The translations under genes were made by a program, and so were the position numbers. This document shows positions 8,549 through 17,940 of a DNA stretch of 64,000 nt, in pieces (position 1 is the first letter of the stretch; each line of letters begins with the position of its first letter). The notes beneath the pieces are model-generated. The model was not told where the DNA came from, searched no databases, and saw nothing but the letters and a program-made list of their open reading frames with translations. This DNA comes from Pseudonocardia alni (GTDB lineage Bacteria > Actinomycetota > Actinomycetes > Mycobacteriales > Pseudonocardiaceae), in contig NZ_PHUJ01000003.1 of the NCBI RefSeq assembly GCF_002813375.1, positions 806,001 through 870,000 of the forward strand, read 5' to 3'.

Positions 8549-9312
8549 GAGCTCTCCCTGAGCGAGTCGAACACGAGGCGGGACCGCCCGGTCACCGGAT
8601 GCGTGACGCGGGCGGCGGCGACCCCGAAGACCCGAGAGACGGTGTCGGGGTCGAGGTCGGACACGGCCGGGAGCGCCCGGCCGTCGTGCAGGACGACGAG
8701 GCGGTCGCACCAGCGGTCGGCCAGGTCGAGGTCGTGCAGGCTCACCACGACGGTCCGGCGCAGCGACCGGACCAGCTCCAGCAGGCCCAGCGCGTGGCGG
8801 ACGTCGAGGTGGTTGGTGGGCTCGTCGAGCACCAGGACACCGGCGTCCTGGGCGAGGCCGCGGGCGAGCAGCACCCGGCGCCGTTCACCGCCGGAGAGCC
8901 GGTCGACCGGGCGGTCGGCGAGACCGTCGAGCTCGACCACGGCCAGCGCCGCGGTGACCGCGGCCCGCTCGACCGCGTCGCCGCCCGCCCACGGCGGCCG
9001 GTGCGGCACCAGGCCGAGCGCGACGACCTCCCCGGCGCACCGGTCGGGGGGCAGGTCCTCCTCCTGGCCGACGAACGCGATCCGCCGGGCCCGCTGCCGG
9101 GCCCGCAGCGCGGTCAGCGGTGTGCCGTCGAGCAGTACGCGCCCCGCGGCGGGCCCGCGGATCCCCGCGAGGGCGCGTAGCAGTGTGGACTTGCCGCTGC
9201 CGTTGGGCCCGACGACGCCGAGCACCTCCCCCGGCTCGACGGCGAGGTCGACCCCGGTCAGGACGGTGCGGCCGCCGAGCACGCAGGTGAGCCCCTCCGC
9301 ACGCAGGCTCAC
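8545..9312 (-). CDS. FecE/BtuD-type ABC transporter ATPase
   Basis: This 255-residue ATPase has Walker A GPNGSGKST at 35-43, Q-loop FVGQEED, signature LSGGERRRVLLARGLAQ, Walker B VLVLDEPTNHLD and H-loop VVSLHDLDLA. The DEPTNHLDVRH ending is typical of the iron-siderophore/B12 importer ATPases. The GTG start overlaps the permease stop by GTGA, and its own stop overlaps the binding-protein start the same way. It should power import by the FecCD-type permease encoded just before it. Confidence 0.88.
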   Translation of the reverse strand: MSLRAEGLTCVLGGRTVLTGVDLAVEPGEVLGVVGPNGSGKSTLLRALAGIRGPAAGRVLLDGTPLTALRARQRARRIAFVGQEEDLPPDRCAGEVVALGLVPHRPPWAGGDAVERAAVTAALAVVELDGLADRPVDRLSGGERRRVLLARGLAQDAGVLVLDEPTNHLDVRHALGLLELVRSLRRTVVVSLHDLDLADRWCDRLVVLHDGRALPAVSDLDPDTVSRVFGVAAARVTHPVTGRSRLVFDSLRESS

Positions 9313-10343
9313 GCCGGGCTCCCGGCGGTCCGGTAGCGGCGGCGTCCCATCAGGATCAGGAACACCGGGGCGCCGATCAGCCCGGTGACCACGCTCAGCG
9401 GCATCTCGGTGGGCCGCACCGCGATCCGGGCGGTGACGTCGACGACGAGCAGGAACAGCGCGCCGCCCAGCGCGGTCACCGGCAGCAGCACCCGGTGCCG
9501 GGACCCGACGAGCAGCCGGGCCAGGTGCGGCACGACCAGGCCGACGAAGCCGATCGCCCCGGACACCGCGACGAGCACGCCGACCGCGACCGCGCACACG
9601 GTGAACAGCGCGGCCCGGGCGGCGGTCACCGGCACGCCGAGTGCGGCCGCGGTGTCGGGCCCGGCGGTGAGCGCGTCGAGCCAGCCGCTGAACGCCCCGA
9701 GCAGCACCAGCAGGAGCGCCACGGTCACCGCGGGCACCGCGACCCGGTCCCACTGCGCCCCGGACAGGCTCCCCAGCAGCCAGAACAGCACGGACTGGGC
9801 GGCGGCCGGGTCGCCGGAGCGGAAGACCAGGTAGCTCGCCGTCGCCGAGAACGCCGAGCCGAGCACGGTGCCGGTGAGGATCAGCCGGATCGGGGTGATC
9901 CCGCCCTGGGCGACGGCGATCGCCCCGACGAGCGCCCCGGCCGCGAGGGCCCCGAGGAGCGCGCCGGTGAACAGCGCCCAGGTGCCGAGCGCACCCAGCA
10001 CCCCGGTGGTGATGACGGCCGTGGCGCCCACGCTCGCGCCGGAGGACACCCCGAGCAGGTAGGGGTCGGCGAGCGGGTTGCGCACGAGGGTCTGCACCCC
10101 GGCGCCGGCGAGCGCGAGGCCCGCGCCGACGATCGCGGCGAGCAGCGAGCGCGGCATCCGCAGGTCCCGGACGATCGTCGAGACGGGGCCGGGCCGGTCG
10201 TGCAGCACCGCGTCGACGACCTTCGCGACGGGGAGGACCTCGGCGCCGAACGCGAGCGAGCCCACGAGCGCGACCGCCAGCAGTACGGCGAGTGCCGCGG
10301 TCACGGTCGCGGACCGCACCGCCCGTCGCTCGAACATCTGCAC
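9309..10343 (-). CDS. FecCD-family ABC transporter permease
   Basis: This 344-residue polytopic membrane protein of the BtuC/FecCD family has segments typical of it: PRSLLAAIVGAGLALAGAGV, the NPLADPYLLGVSSGAS loop and the GAIGFVGLVVPHLAR loop before the last helices. Family members form a homodimer with about ten helices each. Start is GTG 10343 or the in-frame ATG at 10337. A P450 gene ends 40 bases upstream on the same strand, so one transcript could carry the P450 and all three transporter genes. Confidence 0.88.
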   Translation of the reverse strand: MQMFERRAVRSATVTAALAVLLAVALVGSLAFGAEVLPVAKVVDAVLHDRPGPVSTIVRDLRMPRSLLAAIVGAGLALAGAGVQTLVRNPLADPYLLGVSSGASVGATAVITTGVLGALGTWALFTGALLGALAAGALVGAIAVAQGGITPIRLILTGTVLGSAFSATASYLVFRSGDPAAAQSVLFWLLGSLSGAQWDRVAVPAVTVALLLVLLGAFSGWLDALTAGPDTAAALGVPVTAARAALFTVCAVAVGVLVAVSGAIGFVGLVVPHLARLLVGSRHRVLLPVTALGGALFLLVVDVTARIAVRPTEMPLSVVTGLIGAPVFLILMGRRRYRTAGSPA

Positions 10344-10383
10344 AGTTCATCATGTGATGGCTGGAGATGGGATGCGGGAAGGA

Positions 10384-11487
10384 TCACCGCGCGGGATGCA
10401 GCCGTACCGGTAACGCGGCGAGCCGCGCCCCGACCGGCCCGCCCGGGTGCACCTCGAGGAGCCCGGACACCGGACCGGCGGGACGAGCGTCGGGGAACCT
10501 GTCCCGCAGCACCTCCAGCACGGTGCGGAGCTCGAGGCGGGCCAGGTGCGCACCGGCGCAGAAGTGCGGGCCGTGCCCGAAGGTCAGCGGGTGCCCGACC
10601 GGGCCGGCGTCGATCCCCCGGATGTCGACCAGCACCGGCGCCCCGGCGGGCAGCGCCTCGCCCGCGAGGTCGACGGCGGCCCGGGCGAAGCGCCACAGCG
10701 AGAACGGAGCGGGCGGATGGACCCGCAGCACCTCGGCGACCAGCGCGTCGAGCTCCTCGGCGGTGCGGCCGGCGAGCCCGGAGTCCAGGGCGTGGGCGAC
10801 GACGTACCCGAGCGCGGCGTCGGTGGTGAGCTGCCCGGCGAACACCAGCCCGAAGACGAGGTAGCCGACCTGGGCGTCGGTGAGGTCGGGCAGCGCCGCG
10901 CGCAGCCCGGCCGCGACACCGTCGCCGGTCCCGTCGGTGACCGTGGCCGTGCCGATCGCCTGCAGCCGTCCGAACGCCGCTCCCGCCACCGACGGGTCGG
11001 GACTCCACATCGCCCTGCAGGCGGCGACGGCGTCGTCGAGGAGCCCGGGTGGGGCGCCCACGATCTCGAGCACGACGGCCAGCGGGTAGCGGGTGGTGAA
11101 GTCCTCGGTCAGGTCGACCTCACCGGGGCCGAGGCCCTCGAGGAGGGCGGAGGCGAGGGCGCGGGCGCGCCCGGCGTGCCGGGCGAGCGCGCGGGCGGAC
11201 AGCAGCGGTGCGTGCGCGCGACGCAGCCGGGCGTGCCCGGGACCGTCGGCGGTGGTGAGCGACAGCCGCTCTGCGGCCGACGGTTCGAGGTCGGTGACCT
11301 CGGGCGGGGCGAGCGCGGGGTCCTTGGCGAACCGAGGGTCGGTGAGCACCCGGCGCGCGAGTGCCTCCTCGGTGACCACCCACACCGCGGGTCCGCCGGG
11401 CAGCGCCGTGCGCACGACCGGCCCTCCGGTCACGACGGCGTCCGGTTCGGACAGAAGGCGGGTGCGGGCGGTGAACGGGCACGTCAT
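10384..11487 (-). CDS. Cytochrome P450 with a shortened meander region
   Basis: This 367-residue protein has the P450 haem loop [15 protein letters not shown] with ligand Cys310, the ExxR motif EVLR (E252, R255) and an I-helix AGQLTT at 217-222. The Gln in place of the usual acidic or His residue before Thr is slightly unusual. It is 30-40 residues shorter than typical bacterial P450s. Between [11 protein letters not shown] and the haem loop, the expected meander (usually RDPxxFxxPxxFDxxR) is almost absent. The frame is open and the core motifs are intact, so it is probably a functional variant rather than a relic. It may be cotranscribed with the transporter downstream, which suggests a role in making or altering the imported molecule. 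Redox partners are not nearby. Confidence 0.82.
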   Translation of the reverse strand: MTCPFTARTRLLSEPDAVVTGGPVVRTALPGGPAVWVVTEEALARRVLTDPRFAKDPALAPPEVTDLEPSAAERLSLTTADGPGHARLRRAHAPLLSARALARHAGRARALASALLEGLGPGEVDLTEDFTTRYPLAVVLEIVGAPPGLLDDAVAACRAMWSPDPSVAGAAFGRLQAIGTATVTDGTGDGVAAGLRAALPDLTDAQVGYLVFGLVFAGQLTTDAALGYVVAHALDSGLAGRTAEELDALVAEVLRVHPPAPFSLWRFARAAVDLAGEALPAGAPVLVDIRGIDAGPVGHPLTFGHGPHFCAGAHLARLELRTVLEVLRDRFPDARPAGPVSGLLEVHPGGPVGARLAALPVRLHPAR

Positions 11488-11525
11488 GGGACGAGCGTGC
11501 CCGTCGACGCGGACACCTCGGGTCC

Positions 11526-13121
11526 TCAGTCGAGCAGCACCGTGCGCAGGTCGAGGCGGCGCAGGACCCGGTCGACGGCGTGCGGGTCGACACCGGGCTC
11601 ACGACGCGCGGCCAGTACCTCGGTCCGGGCGGCGGCCAGCGCCGAGGCCTGGGCCTCGGCGACGGCGGTGCGGGCCTTCTTCACCGCCGCGATCCGGGAC
11701 CGCTCCTCCTCCGAGGGCGTCTCCCCCGACAGCACGCGCTCCAGCCGCTCGACCCGCTCCCGCATCGCGGTGCCGACCTCCTCGGGCAGGCCCCGCACCG
11801 TGCGTTCGAACTCCAGGGTCGCGACGGCGGCCCGGCGCGCCCGCAGCACGATCGCGCGTTCGGCACGCTCCTCGGCGTCGGCCTCGTCGTCGATGTCGAG
11901 GGCGCGGACCAGCGTGCCGAGGGTGAAACCGGGCACGAGCAGCGTCACGAACAGCACCGACACGGCGATGAGGACGAGCTGGTCGCGGGCGGGGAACGGC
12001 GCCCCGGACGCGGTCTGCAGCGGCAGCGACAGCGCGAGGGCGAGCGTGGCGAGGCCGCGCATGCCGCACCAGGACAGCAGCACCGCCTCGCGTCCGGTGA
12101 GCGGAGCGGCGCCGGCCGCGGCGGCGTCGTCGGCGCTGCGGGACAGCAGCCGCCAGGCGACGACCATCCACAGCACCCGCACCGCGACGACGACCACGCA
12201 CACGACCGCCGCATGCGCGAGCATCGTCGGCAGCTCGTCGCCCGCGGCGAGCACGACCTGGCGCAGGTCGAGTCCGATCAGGCCGAACGCGAGCCCCGTG
12301 ACCAGCAGCTCGACGACGTTCCACAGCGAGGACTGGGTGAGCCGCTCGGCGGCCTCGTCGGCGTCGGCCCCGGCGCGCAGCTGCAGCGCGAGGACGACGA
12401 CGGCGATCACCCCGGACGCGCCGAGCTCGTCGGCGGCCAGGTAGGTCGCGAACGGCAGGACCAGGGTGAGCGCGCTGCGTCCGGTGGCGTCGGTGAGCCT
12501 GCCGAGCACCCGGCGCGCCAGCCAGGCCACACCCAGTCCGATGAGGACCGCGCCGGCGGCACCGAGCACGAACCGCAGGCCCAGCCCGAGCGGGCTCAGT
12601 TCGTCGCCGGAGACGGTCGCCAGCACCGCGGCCTGGAACACGACCAGCGCGGTGGCGTCGTTGAACAGGCCCTCGCTCTGCAGCACCGCCACCACCCGGC
12701 GCGGGATCGGGACCTGCCCGGCGACGGCCTCGACGGCGACCGGGTCCGGTGGGGCGACCATCGCCCCGAGCGCGACGGCGGCGGTGAGCGCGAGCCCCGG
12801 CACGAGCAGCCAGACCGTCCCGGCGACCGCGGTGGCGGTGACCAGCACCAGGCCGACGGCGAGCAGCGCGATCGTCCGCCTGCGCGCCCGGAACAGCGCC
12901 CACGACGTGCGCTGCGCCGTGGCGAACAGCAGCGGCGGCAGGAACAGCGGCAGGATCAGCTCGGGGTCGATGACGAACGCGTCGGGCAGTCCGGGCAGCA
13001 GCGCGACGACCACGCCGAGGACCACCATCAGCGCGGGCCAGGGCAGCCGGAGCCGGTCCCCCACCCCGACCAGGACGACCGCGGCCACCATCAGCCCGAC
13101 GAGCACGAGCAGCATCTCCAC
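11526..13121 (-). CDS. CPA1-family Na+/H+ antiporter
   Basis: The protein has about 530 residues with 12 or so hydrophobic segments, then a charged, coiled cytoplasmic tail of about 120 residues (many Glu, Arg and Ala). Family motifs are [33 protein letters not shown] (the ion-binding ND pair) and [17 protein letters not shown]. These mark the bacterial NhaP-like CPA1 exchangers, which swap cytoplasmic Na+ for external protons. The GTG at 13121 has AGGG nine bases upstream; the ATG at 13115 has none well placed. The stop lies 38 bases before the P450 start on the same strand, so read-through is possible but a shared function is not implied. Confidence 0.86.
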   Translation of the reverse strand: MEMLLVLVGLMVAAVVLVGVGDRLRLPWPALMVVLGVVVALLPGLPDAFVIDPELILPLFLPPLLFATAQRTSWALFRARRRTIALLAVGLVLVTATAVAGTVWLLVPGLALTAAVALGAMVAPPDPVAVEAVAGQVPIPRRVVAVLQSEGLFNDATALVVFQAAVLATVSGDELSPLGLGLRFVLGAAGAVLIGLGVAWLARRVLGRLTDATGRSALTLVLPFATYLAADELGASGVIAVVVLALQLRAGADADEAAERLTQSSLWNVVELLVTGLAFGLIGLDLRQVVLAAGDELPTMLAHAAVVCVVVVAVRVLWMVVAWRLLSRSADDAAAAGAAPLTGREAVLLSWCGMRGLATLALALSLPLQTASGAPFPARDQLVLIAVSVLFVTLLVPGFTLGTLVRALDIDDEADAEERAERAIVLRARRAAVATLEFERTVRGLPEEVGTAMRERVERLERVLSGETPSEEERSRIAAVKKARTAVAEAQASALAAARTEVLAARREPGVDPHAVDRVLRRLDLRTVLLD

Positions 13122-13220
13122 GGACCGACACCCTGCCCTCCCCGCGGCCGGACGGCAGCCGACGCGCCGTGCCAGGATCACGGCGAGACCCACCGCCACC
13201 GATCCGAGGAGGTCCGCCCC

Positions 13221-13754
13221 GTGCCCCGCAACCCCTACGACGAGCTGCCCCCGGTCCCGTCGTTCACCCTGACCAGCACCGACGTGAACGACGGCGCCGC
13301 GCTCGCCACCCCCCAGCTGTCCGGTATCTTCGGCGCGGGCGGCGAGGACGTCTCGCCGCAGCTGTCCTGGTCCGGCGCGCCGGAGGGGACGCAGTCCTAC
13401 GCCGTCACCTGCTACGACCCGGACGCCCCGACCGTCGCCGGGTTCTGGCACTGGGCGGTGTTCGACGTGCCGGCCTCGGTGACCTCGCTGCCGTCCGGCG
13501 CCGGTGACGACAGCGGGTCCGGCCTCCCCGAGGGCGCGGTCCAGCTGCCCAACGACGCGAGCCTGGCCCGCTACCTGGGCGCCGCGCCGCCGCCCGGGCA
13601 CGGCCCGCACCGGTACTACTTCGTGGTGCACGCGGTCGACGTGCCCACGCTGGACGTGCCCGCCACCGCGACGCCCACCTTCCTGGCGTTCACCCTGTTC
13701 GGCCACACCGTCGGCCGCGCCGTCCTGGTCGGGACGCACGCGAACCTGAGCTGA
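13221..13754 (+). CDS. YbhB/YbcL-family phosphatidylethanolamine-binding-like protein
   Basis: This 177-residue protein matches the bacterial PEBP (Raf-kinase-inhibitor-like) family: [11 protein letters not shown] at the start, [26 protein letters not shown] (the conserved DPDAP ligand motif), [11 protein letters not shown] and [13 protein letters not shown]. The bacterial family is cytoplasmic, with unknown ligand. The start GTG 13221 is fixed by GAGGAGG eight bases upstream; the frame reads open well upstream but only as an antisense shadow of the antiporter gene. It is followed ten bases later by a coiled-coil protein gene, so the two may share a transcript. Confidence 0.87.
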   Translation: MPRNPYDELPPVPSFTLTSTDVNDGAALATPQLSGIFGAGGEDVSPQLSWSGAPEGTQSYAVTCYDPDAPTVAGFWHWAVFDVPASVTSLPSGAGDDSGSGLPEGAVQLPNDASLARYLGAAPPPGHGPHRYYFVVHAVDVPTLDVPATATPTFLAFTLFGHTVGRAVLVGTHANLS

Positions 13755-13764
13755 GGCCGCCGGC

Positions 13765-14742
13765 GTGGACACGGACGCGGAGCTGGACCGGCTGTACCGG
13801 GTCCCGCCGGAGGACTTCGTCGCCGCACGCGACGACGCCGCCGCCCGTGCCCGCGCCGACGCGGACACCGACGCGGCCCGGGAGATCGCCGCCGCCCGGC
13901 GGCCGACGCGGGCCGCGTGGCTGGCGAACCTGCTGGTCGACGACGCCCGCGACGAGGTCGAGGGGCTCCTGGCGTTGGCCCCGGTGCTGGCCCACGCCCA
14001 GCGTTCCCTCGACGGCGCGGCCCTGCGGGAGGTGTCCGCGCAGCGCAACCGGCTGGTCGGGGCGCTGGCCCGCCGGGCGGCGGCCCTCGGTCGCGCCGCG
14101 GGGGCCCGGGTGGGCTCCGGTGTGGAGCGCGACGTGCGGTGGGTGCTGGAGTCGGCGCTGGCCGACCCGGACCTGGCCGACCGGGTCCGGTCGGGGCGGC
14201 TGGAGCGCTACGAGCGGCACAGCGGCTTCGGGCCGCTCGGGGAGGCGGGGTCCGGGGCGGCGGGCTCCACGGCGAACGCGGACGCTCCGCGTCGCGCCCG
14301 GTCCCCGCAGCCGGACGGGGGCGGCGAGCGCCGTCACGGCGACGGGGAGCTCGCCGGGCGACGGCGCGACGCCCGCCGGCGGGAGGCCGAGCACCGCGCC
14401 GCGCAGGAGCGGGAGCGACGCGAGGCCGAACAGCACGCACGGGCGCTCGCCGAGGCGGAGAAGGCCGTCGAGACCGCCCGGCTGGCCGCCCACGACGCCG
14501 GCCGGGAACGCGACGACGCCCGCGACCGCGCGGACCGGGCCGACGGGCGTCGCGACGACGCGCACCGCCGGGTGGACGAGCTGACCGCCGAACTGGACCG
14601 CGCCCGCGCCGCCGCCGAGGACGCCGACCGTGCCCGCGACGAGGCCGACCGCGCCGCCCGGGACGCCGCGGGGCGGGCCGAGCGGGCCGAGGAGGACCTG
14701 GCCCGGTCCGAGGAGGCGCTGGACGGGCTGCGGTCGGACTGA
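13765..14742 (+). CDS. Coiled-coil protein of unknown function
   Basis: I do not recognise a named family. The 325 residues fall into two parts. Residues 1-150 are mostly helical, with conserved-looking stretches RPTRAAWLANLLV and RNRLVGALARRAAALG. A Gly/Ser/Pro linker follows, then a long coiled coil (about 185-320) made almost entirely of Ala, Arg, Glu and Asp. There is no signal peptide or membrane segment, so it should be cytoplasmic. It begins with GTG ten bases after the PEBP stop, suggesting cotranscription. The coiled coil may drive oligomerisation or DNA/partner binding, but this is not shown by the sequence. Confidence 0.7.
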   Translation: MDTDAELDRLYRVPPEDFVAARDDAAARARADADTDAAREIAAARRPTRAAWLANLLVDDARDEVEGLLALAPVLAHAQRSLDGAALREVSAQRNRLVGALARRAAALGRAAGARVGSGVERDVRWVLESALADPDLADRVRSGRLERYERHSGFGPLGEAGSGAAGSTANADAPRRARSPQPDGGGERRHGDGELAGRRRDARRREAEHRAAQERERREAEQHARALAEAEKAVETARLAAHDAGRERDDARDRADRADGRRDDAHRRVDELTAELDRARAAAEDADRARDEADRAARDAAGRAERAEEDLARSEEALDGLRSD

Positions 14743-14820
14743 GCCCCCTCCGCTGCGACGCCCCGCACCCGCCCGCCGGCCCGTGGCATCCTGACCCGGA
14801 TCCGAGAACGAGGAGCCCCC

Positions 14821-15288
14821 GTGTCCGACGATCCCCGCCGTCACATCCGTGCCCCGCGGCAGATCAAGCACCTGAACGACGACCTGCTCGCCCGGCGCGA
14901 CCGTGGCGAGCTGCCGTTCGAGCTGCCCGTCCTGACCGTCCCCGGCCGGCGCAGCGGGACACCCCGGCACACGCCGCTGACGGTGTACGCGACCGGCGGG
15001 AAGCGGTTCGTCGTCGGCGGGTTCCCGGGCGCGGACTGGATCGTCAACGTCCGGGCCGCGGGCGGGCGGGCCACGCTGAGCACGGGACCCGACGCCGACC
15101 CGGAGCCCGTCGTGCTGGTGGAGGTGCCGCCGGAGCAGGCGCGCCCGGTGCTGGAGGCGTGGCCGCAGGTCACCCCGGAGGGCGTCGGGATCATGGTGGA
15201 GAACGGGGTCGTCGCCGAGCCGACGCCCGAGGCGCTGGGAGCACTGACCGGCATCTGCCCGGTGTTCCGCATCGACCCGGCCCGGTAG
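14821..15288 (+). CDS. Nitroreductase/deazaflavin (F420)-dependent oxidoreductase, DUF385/Ddn family
   Basis: This 155-residue protein matches the split-barrel Ddn-like family: PVLTVPGRRSGTPRHTPLTV near the N-terminus, YATGGKRFVVGGFPGADW and WIVNVRAAGGRA. Members use reduced coenzyme F420 to reduce nitroaromatics, quinones and related compounds. RBS GAGGAG sits four bases before GTG 14821. It is followed by a luciferase-like gene that is also F420-type, which supports the cofactor assignment. The physiological substrate is unknown. Confidence 0.82.
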   Translation: MSDDPRRHIRAPRQIKHLNDDLLARRDRGELPFELPVLTVPGRRSGTPRHTPLTVYATGGKRFVVGGFPGADWIVNVRAAGGRATLSTGPDADPEPVVLVEVPPEQARPVLEAWPQVTPEGVGIMVENGVVAEPTPEALGALTGICPVFRIDPAR

Positions 15289-15328
15289 CCGTACGACGCC
15301 GGCGGCCGCGCGTGGCACGGTGACCGCT

Positions 15329-16111
15329 ATGGACATCGGCATCGTCTTCCGGCCCGAGCTGCCCCCCGAGGAGCTGCCGGGTGTGGCCCGTGACGTCGAG
15401 GCCGCGGGGCTGGACCAGCTGTGGCTGTGGGAGGACTGCTTCCTGCACGGCGGGACCGCCACCGCGGCCGTCGCGCTGGCCCACACCGACGCCCTCACCG
15501 TCGGGGTCGGGCTGTTCCCGGTGCCGCTGCGGAACCCGGCGGTCGTCGCCATGGAGACCGCCTCGCTCGCCCGGCTGTTCCCGGGCCGCTACCTGCCGGT
15601 CCTCGGGCACGGCGTGCTCGACTGGATGGGCCAGGTCGGCAACCGGGTCGCCTCGCCGCTGACCCTGCTCGCCGAGCACACGACCGCGGTACGGGACCTG
15701 CTCGCCGGTCGCGAGGTCACCCGCTCCGGGCGCTACGTCTCCCTGGACCGGGTGCGGCTCGACCACCCGCCGACGACCGTCCCACCGGTGCTGGTCGGCG
15801 GGCGCGGGCCGCGCACCCTGCGGCTGGCCGGGGACCTCGCCGACGGGGTCCTGCTCGACTCGGGCCTGTCCCCCGCCGACGTCCGGTCCTCGCTCGACGC
15901 GTGCGGCCCGGGCGGCGCCGCGGACGGGTTCCGGCGCATCGGCTACGTCGCACTGCCGGAGCACCGGGCCGACGTGGAGGCGGTCGTCCGGAGCCACGCC
16001 GCGGCCGGGCCGGACACCGTCGTCCTGGTCCCGCCGGCCGGCGCCCCGGACCCGCGTCCCTGGCTGGAGGCCGTCTCCGCGGCCCGCAGGACGCTCACGC
16101 CGGAGCGGTGA
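15329..16111 (+). CDS. LLM-class (luciferase-like) flavin/F420-dependent oxidoreductase
   Basis: The protein (260 residues from ATG 15329; GTG 15320 would add three) is a luciferase-like TIM barrel. It begins MDIGIVFRPELPPEE and has LWLWEDCFLHGG, TDALTVGVGLFPVPLRNPAV and VPPVLVGGRGPRTLRLAGDLADG, all standard LLM segments. It is at the short end of the family. The gene directly before it encodes a Ddn-like F420 enzyme, favouring F420 over FMN. Its 3' end overlaps the convergent acyl-CoA synthetase gene by 17 bases. The substrate is unknown. Confidence 0.8.
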   Translation: MDIGIVFRPELPPEELPGVARDVEAAGLDQLWLWEDCFLHGGTATAAVALAHTDALTVGVGLFPVPLRNPAVVAMETASLARLFPGRYLPVLGHGVLDWMGQVGNRVASPLTLLAEHTTAVRDLLAGREVTRSGRYVSLDRVRLDHPPTTVPPVLVGGRGPRTLRLAGDLADGVLLDSGLSPADVRSSLDACGPGGAADGFRRIGYVALPEHRADVEAVVRSHAAAGPDTVVLVPPAGAPDPRPWLEAVSAARRTLTPER

Positions 16112-17792
16112 ACCCCGAGCGCAGCTCCCGCTTGCGGATCTTCCCGGTCGCCGTCCTGGGCAGCGGCTCGTCGGTCCACCGCACGTGCGCGGGCGCGGCG
16201 AACTCCCCCACCCGCGCGGCGACGGCGGCGCGGACGGCGTCGTCGTCGCGGGCCGCTCCGGGGCGGGCCCGGACCAGTGCGGCGACCTCCTCGCCCAGGC
16301 GCGGGTGCGGCACGCCGAGCACCGCCACCTCCAGCACCCCGTCGACGGTGTGGATCGCCGCCTCCACCTGCGCGGAGTACACGTTCTCCCCACCGCGCAG
16401 CACGACATCCTTCAACCGGTCCACGACGTACACCCAGCCGTCGGTCACGTGCCCCAGGTCGCCGGTGCGGAACCAGCCGTCGACGAACGCCTCGGCGTCG
16501 GCGTCGGGCCGGTTCCAGTAGCCGCGGACCACGTTCGGGCCGCGGAACCACAGCTCGCCGACCTCGCCGTCGCGCAGCGCCTCCCCGTCCGGGCCGGCGA
16601 CCCGCAGCCGGGCCCCCGGCGCGGGCCGGCCGACCGAGTCGGGACGGGCCCGGTACTCGGACCCGGTGTTCGCGCAGATCGCCGAGGTCGTCTCGGTCAG
16701 GCCGTAGCCGTTCGCGGCCCCGGCGCCGAGGTCGCGCCCGATCCGCGCGACGAGCTCGGGCGGCACGGGTGCCCCGCCCATCCCGACCGTCCGCAACGAC
16801 GCGAGGTCGGCGGGGTCGGCGCCGTCGAGCAGCTCCGCCGTCGTCGACGGGACACCGTTGGAACGGGTCAGCCGCTCGGACCGGACGACGGCCCGCGCCG
16901 CGGCCGGGTCCCAGCGGTGCAGGGTCGCGAGCTTCGCCCCGCCGAGCACGGCGCCGACGAGTCCGTTGATGCCGGCGATGTGGAACATCGGGTACATCAG
17001 CAGCGTCCCCTGCTGCCCCGGCGGCGGTCCCACCCCGGAGTCGAGCGCGGTGGCGCGGGCCTGCAGCGCGACGTTGAGCAGGTTCGTCACGTGGTTGCGG
17101 TGGGTGCCGACCGCGCCCTTCGGTCGGCCGGTGGTGCCGGAGGTGTAGAGGATCGTCGCGTCGTCGTCCGGGCCGGGCGCGGCGACCCCGACCGGGTCAC
17201 CGGGGCCGTCGGTGCGCAGCCCGAGGTCCTCCCACCCGGTCACCGGACCGGGCGCGGGCGCGCCGCCCCCGCGGACCCGGACGACCGGCACCCCGGTGCC
17301 GCTCCCACCGCACAGGGCGGCGCACCGTTCCGGGTCGGCCACGACCAGCCCGGCACCGGAGTCGGCCACCGCCCACGCCAGCTCGGGTGCGCTCCACCAG
17401 GCGTTCAGCGGGACGACGACCAGCCCCGCGACCTGGGCGGCGAAGAAGACCACCGGCCACTCCGGCAGGTTCCGCATCGCGATCGCGACCCGGTCGCCGG
17501 GGCGCAGCCCGAACCGTCCGGTGAGCACGCAGGCCAGGTCGGCGACCAGGCTCCGGTGCTCGCCGTAGGTGCGACGCTCGCCGTGGTGGACGGTGAACGT
17601 GCGCTCCGGCCACGCCGCCGTCGCCGCCCACAGCTCGGCCAGGGTGTGCGGGCCACGCCGGTAGACCCGCATCGCGGCGCCGCGCACGTCGGCGTCGACC
17701 AGCTCGAACTCCCCGCCGGGAGCGGTCAGTGCGGCGATCACCGGGCCGAGCCCGGTGGTCGCGGCGGTGTCGTCTCTCGGGGTGTCTCGCAT
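16095..17792 (-). CDS. AMP-dependent acyl-CoA synthetase (long/medium-chain type)
   Basis: This 565-residue member of the ANL superfamily has the P-loop YTSGTTGRPKG at 216-226, the A5 motif NGYGLTETT, A7 GWFRTGDLG, A8 YVVDRLKDVVLRGGENVYSAQVE and the catalytic Lys551 in PRTATGKIRKREL. It should activate a carboxylic acid to acyl-AMP and then acyl-CoA in the cytoplasm. The acyl chain cannot be read, but the group around this sequence mostly acts on fatty acids. It is monocistronic and convergent with the LLM gene, sharing 17 bases at the 3' ends. Confidence 0.86.
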   Translation of the reverse strand: MRDTPRDDTAATTGLGPVIAALTAPGGEFELVDADVRGAAMRVYRRGPHTLAELWAATAAWPERTFTVHHGERRTYGEHRSLVADLACVLTGRFGLRPGDRVAIAMRNLPEWPVVFFAAQVAGLVVVPLNAWWSAPELAWAVADSGAGLVVADPERCAALCGGSGTGVPVVRVRGGGAPAPGPVTGWEDLGLRTDGPGDPVGVAAPGPDDDATILYTSGTTGRPKGAVGTHRNHVTNLLNVALQARATALDSGVGPPPGQQGTLLMYPMFHIAGINGLVGAVLGGAKLATLHRWDPAAARAVVRSERLTRSNGVPSTTAELLDGADPADLASLRTVGMGGAPVPPELVARIGRDLGAGAANGYGLTETTSAICANTGSEYRARPDSVGRPAPGARLRVAGPDGEALRDGEVGELWFRGPNVVRGYWNRPDADAEAFVDGWFRTGDLGHVTDGWVYVVDRLKDVVLRGGENVYSAQVEAAIHTVDGVLEVAVLGVPHPRLGEEVAALVRARPGAARDDDAVRAAVAARVGEFAAPAHVRWTDEPLPRTATGKIRKRELRSGFTAPA

Positions 17793-17925
17793 CGGCGCAC
17801 CTCCTCGTGCCCGTCCGTCCTACCCCGGCGGGGTCCGGAGGGGAAGCCGTGGTCGTTCGCTCTCGACAACGATCGTGTCCCGACTCACCGCGCACCAGTA
17901 CGCCTGTCCCATTTAGGCTCGGGTC

Positions 17926-17940
17926 GTGATCACACGGTGA
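17926..17940 (+). CDS. Four-codon leaderless mini-ORF before the AbrB-family gene (candidate)
   Basis: TAGGCT at 17914-17919 is followed six bases later by GTG ATC ACA CGG TGA. This spacing equals that of the leaderless SDR gene at 6685, so the GTG would be the 5' end of the mRNA. The TGA overlaps the GTG start of the next gene by GTGA. Translation of the short frame (MITR) would deliver ribosomes to a gene that otherwise lacks a ribosome-binding site. Confidence 0.35.
   Translation: MITR

Noticed and set aside
10384..11487. P450 gene as a pseudogene because of its short length
   Set aside because: The frame is uninterrupted and the haem-ligand, ExxR and I-helix motifs are intact; a compact variant is more likely.
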